A stretch of DNA of 64,000 nt from Shewanella abyssi (GTDB taxonomy: Bacteria; Pseudomonadota; Gammaproteobacteria; Enterobacterales; Shewanellaceae). This document shows, piece after piece, positions 43,225 to 50,999 of the stretch. The position numbers were made by a program, and so were the translations under genes. Under the pieces are notes generated by a model, which had not been told where the DNA came from, made no database searches, and was given only the letters and a program-made list of their open reading frames with translations. Numbering within the stretch: position 1 is the first letter of the stretch; every line of letters starts with the position of its first letter. The stretch lies in NCBI RefSeq assembly GCF_023284025.1, contig NZ_JAKIKR010000005.1, forward strand, positions 62,001-126,000, in the 5' to 3' direction.

Positions 43225-46200
43225 ATGTGGTTGTCCGATGTCTCCGTAAAACGTCCTGTGGTTGCCATTGTCTTAAGCTTACTGCTTTGTGTCTTTGGAG
43301 CCGTGTCGTTTAGTAAGCTCGCGGTGCGTGAAATGCCAGATGTGGAAAGTCCAGTCGTCACCGTGATGACCACCTATGACGGCGCTTCGGCGACCATCAT
43401 GGAAAGCCAGATAACCACAGTGTTAGAGAATGAACTGACCGGGATCAGCGGAGTTGACCAGATCCAATCGGTCACCCGCAACGGTATGAGCCGTATTACC
43501 GTGACGTTTTTTTTAGGCTGGAACCTAACCGCAGGCGTCAGTGACGTGCGTGATGCAGTCGCCCGTGCCCAGCGCCGACTGCCCGATGAAGCCAACGATC
43601 CTATCGTCTCCAAAGATAACGGTACTGGTGAGCCTTCGGTATATATCAATTTAAGTTCGTCGATTATGGACAGAACTCAACTTACCGACTACGCCCAGCG
43701 TGTATTAGAGGACCGTTTCAGCCTCATTAGTGGCGTCAGCAGTGTCGACATTTCTGGTGGCTTATATAAAGTCATGTACGTTCAGCTTAATCCAGAGCTT
43801 ATGGCAGGCAGACAAGTGACCGCTAGCGACATTATTAGCGTGCTGAACCAGGAAAACGTCGAAACCCCAGGCGGTGAAGTCAGAAACGACACCACTGTGA
43901 TGGCAGTAAGAACCGCAAGACTGTACCAAAAACCAGAAGATTTTGATTACTTAGTCATTCGCACGACCAACGATGGCAGTCCGATCTATCTGAAAGATGT
44001 GGCCAATGTATTTATTGGCGCTGAGAATGAAAACTCCACCTTTAGAAGTGATGGCGTGGTGAATATCAGTTTGGGCATAGTGCCGCAATCAGACGCCAAC
44101 CCACTCGAAGTGGCTCAAGATGTTCATAAAGAGGTTGACCGCATTCAGCAGTTTCTGCCTACAGGAACAAACTTAATTGTCGACTATGATTCCACCGTGT
44201 TTATCGACCGCTCAATCGATGAAGTGTTTAATACCCTAGCGGTCACCGCTTTATTGGTGATATTAGTTCTGTACATTTTCATCGGCCAAGCACGCGCCAC
44301 GCTGATCCCGGCAGTAACGGTGCCAGTGTCGCTGATCTCAGCATTTATCGCCGCTAACAGCTTTGGCTTTTCAATAAACTTATTAACCTTAATGGCGTTG
44401 ATCCTATCCATTGGTCTTGTGGTCGATGACGCGATTGTGGTGGTTGAGAATATTTTCCACCACATCGAAAAAGGTGAGCCACCGATCCTTGCCGCCTATA
44501 ATGGGACACGCGAGGTGGGTTTTGCGGTTGTCGCTACCACCGCCGTACTGGTGATGGTGTTTCTGCCGATCTCATTTATGGAAGGCATGGTTGGCCTGCT
44601 ATTTACCGAATTTTCGGTGATGTTGGCGGTATCAGTTATTTTCTCCTCGATTGTCGCATTAACTTTAACCCCAGTGTTAGCCAGTAAACTGTTGAAAGCC
44701 AATGTTAAGCCTAGTCGTTTTAACCTCTGGGTTGAGTCATTATTCACTCGATTAGAGCTGTTTTACCGCAGCATGGTTAGCAAAGCGGTATCACTCAGAT
44801 TAGCGGCACCGTTGGTGATTATTGCCTGTATTCTCGGCAGCGGCTTTTTGATGAATAAAGTGCCCGCACAACTCGCCCCACAAGAAGATAGAGGGGTGAT
44901 ATTCGCCTTTATCAAGGGCGCAGAAGGCACGAGTTACAACCGCATGGCTGCCAATATGGAGCTAGCAGAAAAGAAGCTCATGCCACTTTTAGGTCAAGGG
45001 GTAGTGAAATCCTTTAGCATACAAGCCCCCGCTTTTGGCGGCCGCGCTGGCGATCAAACGGGCTTTGTCATTATTCAGCTTGAAGACTGGAACGAACGAA
45101 CCGTTAATGCCCAGCAAGCGTTAGGTGTCATTGCAACAGCGTTAAAAGGGATCCCCGATGTCAGGGTGCGGCCAATGCTGCCTGGCTTTAGAGGTGGCTC
45201 AAGCGAGCCTGTGCAATTTGTTTTAGGTGGCTCAGATTACCAAGCGTTATTTAAATGGGCGACAGCACTAGAAGAGGAAGCCCTTTATAGTCCAATCCTT
45301 GAAAGTCCTGAAATAGACTACAAAGAAACCACCCCTGAACTCGTGGTCACCGTTGACCGAGAACGCGCCGCAGAGCTTGGGATCAGCGTGGCAGAAGTCT
45401 CTGAAACTCTCGAAGTAATGTTAGGTGGCCGCAGCGAAACCACCTTTGTGGAGCGTGGCGAAGAGTACGACGTTTATCTGCGAGGCGATGAGAACAGCTT
45501 TAATAGCGTCGCCGATCTCAGCCAAATTTATATGCGCTCGGCTAAAGGGGATTTTATCACCCTAGACACCATCACGCATATTGAAGAGGTTGCCTCAGCG
45601 CAAAAGCTAAGCCATAACAACAAGCAAAAATCGATAACCCTAAAAGCCAACTTAGGCGAAGGCTATACCTTGGGTGAAGCGCTAGACTTTTTAGATCAAA
45701 AAGCCATTGAGATGCTACCAAGCGATATTTCGGTGGCTTATACCGGTGAGTCAAAAGACTTCAAAGAGAACCAAAGCAGCATATTTATGGTGTTTGGTTT
45801 AGCGTTACTGGTGGCCTATTTAGTCCTAGCGGCGCAGTTTGAAAGCTTTATTAATCCGTTAGTGGTGATGTTCACCGTGCCAATGGGCGTATTTGGTGGC
45901 TTCTTAGGCTTGTATTTGACGGGCCAAGGGCTGAACATTTATAGCCAGATTGGCATGATCATGCTTATCGGCATGGTCACCAAGAACGGTATTTTGATTG
46001 TCGAATTTGCCAACCAGCTAAGGGACAAAGGCTTAGAGATTGAGCAAGCGATTATTGACGCCTCAGCCAGACGCTTAAGACCTATCCTAATGACGGCCTT
46101 TACCACGCTAATTGGTGCAATTCCGTTAATCATGTCGACTGGCGCAGGCTCTGAGAGTCGAATTGCTGTGGGTACAGTGGTGTTCTTCGGTATGGCGTTT

Positions 46201-46329
46201 GCCACCTTTGTCACCTTGCTTATCATACCAGCCATGTATCGATTGATCTCAGGGGCAACTAAGTCACCAGGGTATGTTGAAGCGCAGCTTGATAAAGCAA
46301 TTGCAGAACAGGCGTTAAAACCATTGTAA
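43225..46329 (+). CDS. RND multidrug efflux transporter, HAE1 type
   Basis: 1034-residue inner-membrane proton antiporter with twelve predicted transmembrane helices and two large periplasmic loops. The proton-relay Asp pair is Asp401-Asp402 (GLVVDDAIVVVENI), with the matching GMVTKNGILIVEFA in the second half. The N terminus is MWLSDVSVKRPVVAIVLSLL, typical of the family. Specific drugs cannot be inferred. Co-transcribed with its adaptor; the adaptor stop TAA is directly followed by this ATG. A terminator follows. Confidence 0.94.
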   Translation: MWLSDVSVKRPVVAIVLSLLLCVFGAVSFSKLAVREMPDVESPVVTVMTTYDGASATIMESQITTVLENELTGISGVDQIQSVTRNGMSRITVTFFLGWNLTAGVSDVRDAVARAQRRLPDEANDPIVSKDNGTGEPSVYINLSSSIMDRTQLTDYAQRVLEDRFSLISGVSSVDISGGLYKVMYVQLNPELMAGRQVTASDIISVLNQENVETPGGEVRNDTTVMAVRTARLYQKPEDFDYLVIRTTNDGSPIYLKDVANVFIGAENENSTFRSDGVVNISLGIVPQSDANPLEVAQDVHKEVDRIQQFLPTGTNLIVDYDSTVFIDRSIDEVFNTLAVTALLVILVLYIFIGQARATLIPAVTVPVSLISAFIAANSFGFSINLLTLMALILSIGLVVDDAIVVVENIFHHIEKGEPPILAAYNGTREVGFAVVATTAVLVMVFLPISFMEGMVGLLFTEFSVMLAVSVIFSSIVALTLTPVLASKLLKANVKPSRFNLWVESLFTRLELFYRSMVSKAVSLRLAAPLVIIACILGSGFLMNKVPAQLAPQEDRGVIFAFIKGAEGTSYNRMAANMELAEKKLMPLLGQGVVKSFSIQAPAFGGRAGDQTGFVIIQLEDWNERTVNAQQALGVIATALKGIPDVRVRPMLPGFRGGSSEPVQFVLGGSDYQALFKWATALEEEALYSPILESPEIDYKETTPELVVTVDRERAAELGISVAEVSETLEVMLGGRSETTFVERGEEYDVYLRGDENSFNSVADLSQIYMRSAKGDFITLDTITHIEEVASAQKLSHNNKQKSITLKANLGEGYTLGEALDFLDQKAIEMLPSDISVAYTGESKDFKENQSSIFMVFGLALLVAYLVLAAQFESFINPLVVMFTVPMGVFGGFLGLYLTGQGLNIYSQIGMIMLIGMVTKNGILIVEFANQLRDKGLEIEQAIIDASARRLRPILMTAFTTLIGAIPLIMSTGAGSESRIAVGTVVFFGMAFATFVTLLIIPAMYRLISGATKSPGYVEAQLDKAIAEQALKPL

Positions 46330-46379
46330 TTAGCGTTGTAGTTTTAGTGATGTATTTAGTAATAGTGATAATCTGAATT

Positions 46380-46407
46380 GAGGGCTTACTGACGTAAGCC
46401 CTTTTTT
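46380..46407 (+). terminator. Rho-independent terminator of the RND operon
   Basis: A 9-bp stem (AGGGCTTAC at 46381-46389 with GTAAGCCCT at 46394-46402) with a TGAC loop ends in a T run. It closes the two-gene efflux operon. The 255 bp beyond it, up to the next gene, show no clear site. Confidence 0.9.
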
Positions 46408-46662
46408 GTATCTGCACATTCACTGACCGCCAGTCATTGGAACCACTTTAGTCTGACGCTCTCTCAGTCTCTAAACGAGTCAGATCAGCGCTACCTCTTA
46501 ATTTGACTCAATATTGCTGATGCTATTAATTTACATATAAGACTGGGTGCCGAGCAACTAGCTTGTTAAATAACGTTTAGATCACAAATGCAACAACACC
46601 CTCTAGCAATACTACCTACAAAGGGGTACCATTAGAAAAAACTGATGGATATTGGATACCTA

Positions 46663-47649
46663 ATGAAAAACTATAAAACTGCTCTACTATTGATATCCGC
46701 TTCACTTTTGACCAGTGCATGCGGCAGTGACAGTAATGATGTCGCTCCAGAAGCCTTAACGGGTCAGTTCTCCTTAGCGGTTTCAGACTCGCCAATGGCT
46801 GGAGTTTCTCATGTCGGCATGGTAATGAGTGAATTGGTCTTAACAGATTCCAAGGGAATGGTTCAGCGACATAATTTACAAGATATGGCGTTTAATCTGC
46901 TCGATTATCAAGGTATGGACAGCCACATGGTGATTTCAGGTATCGAATTACCTGCGGGACATTATCATGATGTTCATATTAATATCGTTCAGGGAGATGG
47001 TAACCAAGGTTGTTATGTGGAAGACGGTCAAGGACGCCATGGTTTACAAATTGCCGATGGTCACTTACCCGTTGAAGATTTTGAAATCATTCACGACCAG
47101 CATCACTCTATGACATTAGAGATTGACCTATATCGTGGCCTTTCTCATGAGCAAGATGAATATCAACTGCACCATGAAGGAATGTGGTCAATAGATAATA
47201 GTCACATGGGGCATTTGCTCGGTGAGGTTGATCCTCAATGGGTAGCAGATTGTGAAACGGCCAATACGGATAAAACACCTATTGACGCTCAATTTCACCA
47301 TTTAGCCTATCTGTATGCAAATGATGTAACAGATATTAGCCAGATGGCAGATATGGGAACAACACCTCCTGCTGGCATGAATAGCCCAGTTGCTGTATCC
47401 CGCATGATGCAGGACAGTGAAGGAAATTGGAGTTTTACAATGGGGTACTTACCTGAAGGTGATTATCGTGTTGGCTATAGCTGCTTAGGTCATTTGGACG
47501 ACCCCGCAATTGATGACATCAGTGGCGGAGAGTTTCAAATGTTTAAAGACTCAGGTTCTATCACTATCGAAGCGGGTAATTCAGGTGGCCAACAGACTAC
47601 CCATGAGTGTGGTAACGGCAATGGTGGCCATCATGGCGGCCATCGCTAG
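46663..47649 (+). CDS. DUF4382-type lipoprotein rich in His and Met
   Basis: 328 residues from the ATG at 46663 (MKNYKTALLL); the ATG at 46645 is an alternative. A lipoprotein signal with the Cys near residue 20 (LLTSACGSD) precedes a DUF4382-like domain (LTGQFSLAVSDSPMAGVSHVGMVMSELVLT, positions about 31-60). The rest is unusually rich in His, Met, Asp and Gln and ends in GNGNGGHHGGHR. His-rich segments suggest metal binding, which is inference. Placement in the cell envelope is likely. Function unknown. Confidence 0.78.
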   Translation: MKNYKTALLLISASLLTSACGSDSNDVAPEALTGQFSLAVSDSPMAGVSHVGMVMSELVLTDSKGMVQRHNLQDMAFNLLDYQGMDSHMVISGIELPAGHYHDVHINIVQGDGNQGCYVEDGQGRHGLQIADGHLPVEDFEIIHDQHHSMTLEIDLYRGLSHEQDEYQLHHEGMWSIDNSHMGHLLGEVDPQWVADCETANTDKTPIDAQFHHLAYLYANDVTDISQMADMGTTPPAGMNSPVAVSRMMQDSEGNWSFTMGYLPEGDYRVGYSCLGHLDDPAIDDISGGEFQMFKDSGSITIEAGNSGGQQTTHECGNGNGGHHGGHR

Positions 47650-47668
47650 ATTATTAAGTCTCTATATT

Positions 47669-47702
47669 TAAAAAATGGCGCCTAATCAGGCGCTATTTTT
47701 TC
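47669..47702 (+). terminator. Terminator of the DUF4382 lipoprotein gene
   Basis: A 12-bp stem with one G-U pair (47671-47682 with 47689-47700) and a TAATCA loop is flanked by A and T runs, 20 bp past the stop codon. It can act in both directions. Confidence 0.85.
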
Positions 47703-48084
47703 GATTCAAAACGGCAGAGGAGCACTTATTCTTCTCCCATATAACTAACAAACCGATAGGCAATATACGCGCCCTATATGCGGCATTATTATGTACGCCA
47801 AAAGCGTCATTTTTCCGTCTTAAGCCTAACGCTATGCCAAACCCCTTAAAATCAACACAGATACAAGCTGATACCTAAGTTAATAAAGCCGGCCAAATTG
47901 ATTTAAAATCATAAACCACCAAAATCCAACCCAACAAACAAGCCACAGCAAAACCATAAAAATAAACCATATAAAAACAACAAGGTAACATTAATCGGTT
48001 ATTTTAAAGTTAATTGGTATATCGCCTAATATTGGCCAACTATTTGCTACTAACAGTGCAATATAAAACATAAGTAACTTTATT
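47703..48084. other. Intergenic region before the second lipoprotein gene
   Basis: About 380 bp, A-rich in the second half. An apparent 67-codon frame at 47675-47878 begins inside the terminator and has no ribosome site, so it is not called. No repeat or control site was recognised. Confidence 0.4.
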
Positions 48085-48096
48085 AAGGTGTAACCG

Positions 48097-49590
48097 GTGA
48101 AAAAACAACTCTCTTTGGCAATAGCAATGGCATTAGGTTTATCAGCATGTGGCAGCAGCGACAGCGCTTCTACTCCGCCACCAGCGCCTAAATATGACTG
48201 GCAGATAATCAATCTTAACGTTGCCAACCAAGCTGATGTTGCCAAGGGTTGTATCATTTACGATGACGCCCTTGCCGAACCTGAAAAAGTAATTACTGCG
48301 TCGGTTGCTATTTATGGCTATAACATCTTATTCCATAATCGTGATGGTAGCGTCATCGCCAAGCACACCATTAAAGCGACTGAAGTCCCAAGCTCAGGCA
48401 TCGTCACCATCGATAGTGCCAATGTGCCTGATGGCGGATTTGTTTCACTAGAAGAGGTTGACGGCGGTATTGGTGGTAATGCTGATGTCTATATGTTCTC
48501 TGTTCAAAAAGAGCTGCTATCAGATCTCGTGCTAAACGTGCGTCAACCACAAAATGGTGCTAGTTGCTATAAAGGCGAGCAAAACGTGTCTGTAGAAGTC
48601 GTTAAAAGCGCTGCGGTATCGGTGCTGCAAGAGAAAAACATCGGCTATTACCAATCAAGCTACGGACTGGACGTCGATGGTCACAGTATCTCATCACATA
48701 TTCCGGTTAAGTCTGAACTTCCCGCTAAAAAGCAGGTACTCGTGACAGCTTATGAGAACGATACCGAAGGCAACGCCACCATCATGAGCTACTACGGTTT
48801 AATCCAATCGGGTTATATCTACGATAGTAATAGTGACGGCTCCATTGTGGCTAGACCGTTAACTAACGAGAACTTGATTAACCAAGCTTGGACTACTGCC
48901 AACAACTTGAGCATAGACAGAAATAGTGCTGTCTACATGGTCAATAGCGAAAACACCTATTTATGGCAGTCAATCTTTAACAGTAACCAAGAGTTTGCTT
49001 TGGTCGATGGCAGCAGCAATATGCAGCAGTGGTCAGCGTACTTTACCGGTACAGACAATGATTATGACTGGCGATATCACACATTCATTGCACTGGATGG
49101 CAGTAACAGCGTGGTCGAAAACGCACTACCTGCAATGTATGACTTTGACGATATCAGTATTGATACCAATTGTGGCTCTGAGACTTCTGCAGACTTTTGT
49201 ATCGACACCTCAAGCTTTAGCAGCAATGATTTTGACTTACAACGCACCCAAGTACGCTCAACAACCACTGTAGGCGGTCGTAACTTCTATCAATCTATCT
49301 ACGCAGTGCCAAACGCACAGCAGGTATTGATGAACAGCAGCGCTGTGACAATGGCACCAGAGTCAGCCAATCGAATTGAAATTGGCCTGACAGCATCTGA
49401 CAATCTACCCCAAGCCCTTAGGTACATGATGGCCGAATCCGTTAATATTCAAACTGCCGCTAAAGATTCACCACTAGTGCCAAATTATAGCGACACTAAC
49501 GGTTCTATTTTAACCATTGCTGAAAAGAGCGCGGCTCATCAAGCTATCTTGTCGACTAACAGCACTATGGTTTCAAACAGTAAAAATTAA
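48097..49590 (+). CDS. Predicted lipoprotein of unknown function
   Basis: 497 residues starting at a GTG with AAGGTG six bases upstream. The signal peptide ends in the lipobox LSAC (Cys near residue 18), followed by a Ser/Pro linker (GSSDSASTPPPAPK). The mature part looks like repeated beta-rich domains, with spaced Cys (KGCIIY, GASCYKG, DTNCGSE, DFCID) that could form disulfides. No catalytic motif was seen. It is not recognised beyond resembling lineage-restricted Shewanella envelope proteins. Confidence 0.75.
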   Translation: MKKQLSLAIAMALGLSACGSSDSASTPPPAPKYDWQIINLNVANQADVAKGCIIYDDALAEPEKVITASVAIYGYNILFHNRDGSVIAKHTIKATEVPSSGIVTIDSANVPDGGFVSLEEVDGGIGGNADVYMFSVQKELLSDLVLNVRQPQNGASCYKGEQNVSVEVVKSAAVSVLQEKNIGYYQSSYGLDVDGHSISSHIPVKSELPAKKQVLVTAYENDTEGNATIMSYYGLIQSGYIYDSNSDGSIVARPLTNENLINQAWTTANNLSIDRNSAVYMVNSENTYLWQSIFNSNQEFALVDGSSNMQQWSAYFTGTDNDYDWRYHTFIALDGSNSVVENALPAMYDFDDISIDTNCGSETSADFCIDTSSFSSNDFDLQRTQVRSTTTVGGRNFYQSIYAVPNAQQVLMNSSAVTMAPESANRIEIGLTASDNLPQALRYMMAESVNIQTAAKDSPLVPNYSDTNGSILTIAEKSAAHQAILSTNSTMVSNSKN

Positions 49591-49632
49591 TCAGGGTCTG
49601 TTATTGATCCCAAAGAGAGCTCACCACTAACT

Positions 49633-49663
49633 GGAAAAGGACGCAATAATAGCGTCCTTTTCT
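49633..49663 (+). terminator. Terminator of the second lipoprotein gene
   Basis: A 10-bp stem AAAAGGACGC (49635-49644) with GCGTCCTTTT (49652-49661) around a 7-nt loop, 45 bp past the stop codon. Confidence 0.87.
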
Positions 49664-49821
49664 ATTCAATAAATAACATAATTTAGCCGATGAAACTAAA
49701 CTCAACATTTTCCAAACCAAATCCCCTAGCGTGCAGCCATGTAAAACCCGACTATCATTAGTAGTACCTTCAACTGGTTAAAAGTACGTCATCTTTTGCC
49801 GCGAATAAGTCGGTTGAGTTT

Positions 49822-50001
49822 ATGATTAAACCTCACATACGTCCTCAAATCATTGAAACAATCAGGGTTAATGGCCTGTATTTAGCTGATAGACGGGTCA
49901 AAAGCAGAGAGCCTACAACTGGCAAACCTCAGGTAAAACCCAGTGTACGTAAACGCAAAATATACCGTCATAGAGATACCATTATCGACATTTGGGTCTA
50001 A
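49822..50001 (+). CDS. Candidate small basic protein, 59 residues
   Basis: An ATG frame of 59 codons ending in TAA. The product begins MIKPHIRPQIIETIRVNG, has a central KSREPTTGKPQVKP and a strongly basic VRKRKIYRHRD segment, and ends IIDIWV. It has no signal or membrane segment. Residue composition is protein-like, but the ribosome site is weak (TTGAG five bases upstream). It lies 25 bp before the 11-bp tandem repeat. No family recognised. It could be a real small gene or the remnant of a larger one. Confidence 0.45.
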   Translation: MIKPHIRPQIIETIRVNGLYLADRRVKSREPTTGKPQVKPSVRKRKIYRHRDTIIDIWV

Positions 50002-50025
50002 TCGCTGCAGTCCTGCTGCACTTGC

Positions 50026-50278
50026 TCGGCTCTTATTCTGCTCTTTCTCTGCTCCTATCCTGCTCCTATCCTGCTCCTATCCTGCTCCTATCCGGCTCCT
50101 ATCCGGCTCCTATTCGGCTCCTATTCGGCTCCTATTCGGCTCCTATTCGGCTCCTAATCGGCTCCTAATCTGCTCCTACCCTGCTCTTACTCGGCTGTTA
50201 TCCTGCTCTTATCCTGCTCCTAATCTGCTCCTAATCTGCTCCTATCCGGCTTTTAATCTGCTCCTATCCTGCTGTTAA
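50026..50278. repeat. Minisatellite: 23 tandem units of 11 bp
   Basis: Exactly 23 consecutive 11-bp units (253 bp) with consensus YCKGCTCCTAT. GCT is nearly invariant. Variation is concentrated at positions 1 (T/C), 3 (T/G) and 11 (T/A/C). Units 3-6 carry CTG, units 7-13 carry CGG, and the later ones are mixed and more diverged, a pattern expected from local duplication and drift. The plus strand is pyrimidine-rich. The 111-codon frame across it (49943-50278, GTG start) is judged a by-product of the repeat. Confidence 0.95.
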
Positions 50279-50352
50279 TTTATTTCAACACTTCACTCCT
50301 TTAGCCGCCTAAGGTATTGTCTTGAACGCTACTTTCTAAAAATGGTCATTTC

Positions 50353-50826
50353 GTGAAAAAAATCGCTCTGTTTGTTGATGTACAAAATATCTACTACACT
50401 TGCCGGCAAGCCTACGGTCGTCAATTTAACTACCGTAAACTTTGGCAACACCTTGGCTATGAAGGCGAGATAACCCATGCCACAGCCTATGCTATTCACC
50501 GTGGTGATGACGGTCAGCTAAAATTCCAAGATGCACTGAAGCACATAGGTTTCGAGGTCAAACTCAAGCCTTTTATACAACGCAGTGACGGTTCAGCTAA
50601 AGGTGACTGGGATGTGGGGATCGCTATCGACATCATGGAAGTGGCCAGTGAAGTGGACAGCGTGATTTTACTCTCTGGCGATGGTGATTTTGACTTGTTA
50701 ATGCTCAAGATTTATCAAAAGTATGGCGTTGAAACGCAAGTTTATGGCGTGCCTGGATTAACCGCTAAATCGCTCATAGACTCTGCCAGCCAGTATCACC
50801 AGATTGATGACAGCTTGTTACTCTAG
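50353..50826 (+). CDS. NYN-domain (LabA/DUF88-like) putative ribonuclease
   Basis: 157 residues, GTG start with no clear ribosome site. It is a compact PIN-like NYN domain. The acidic metal-binding residues are visible: Asp9 and Asn12 in FVDVQNIYY, Asp in GDWDVGIAIDIM near residue 95, and the SGDGDFDLLM motif near residue 117. Family members are thought to cleave RNA. It stands alone, 74 bp after the minisatellite and converging on the glycogen operon. No target can be read from the sequence. Confidence 0.88.
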   Translation: MKKIALFVDVQNIYYTCRQAYGRQFNYRKLWQHLGYEGEITHATAYAIHRGDDGQLKFQDALKHIGFEVKLKPFIQRSDGSAKGDWDVGIAIDIMEVASEVDSVILLSGDGDFDLLMLKIYQKYGVETQVYGVPGLTAKSLIDSASQYHQIDDSLLL

Positions 50827-50926
50827 TTTAAGTCGCAGTTTGACAACCATTGAGCGTGCTAACGTACTGAACTAAGATCGTCAGCATAAAAATCAGCAGC
50901 GCTAAGTGTAAGTTCAAAAAGTGTTA

Positions 50927-50956
50927 AAAGCCTTCAACGGAACCATTGAAGGCTGT
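50927..50956 (-). terminator. Terminator of the glycogen operon
   Basis: A 9-bp stem AGCCTTCAA (50929-50937) with TTGAAGGCT (50946-50954) around an 8-nt loop. On the minus strand it is followed by TTTTAACACTTTTTG. It lies about 45 bp past the glgA stop codon. Confidence 0.75.
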
Positions 50957-50999
50957 TAGCATTTTACTTAGCTTATACCCATCTTCAGGTAGGATGGGG

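Noticed and set aside
47675..47878. 67-codon frame after the DUF4382 lipoprotein gene
   Set aside because: It begins inside the terminator hairpin and has no ribosome site or family resemblance.
49943..50278. 111-codon frame with 11-residue peptide repeats (SYPAPIRLLFG-like)
   Set aside because: It starts at a GTG inside another frame with no ribosome site, and the open frame follows from the tandem repeat having few stop codons. Every frame yields the same pattern.
50026..50278. CRISPR-like array
   Set aside because: Units are 11 bp and directly abutting with no spacers, so it is a minisatellite.
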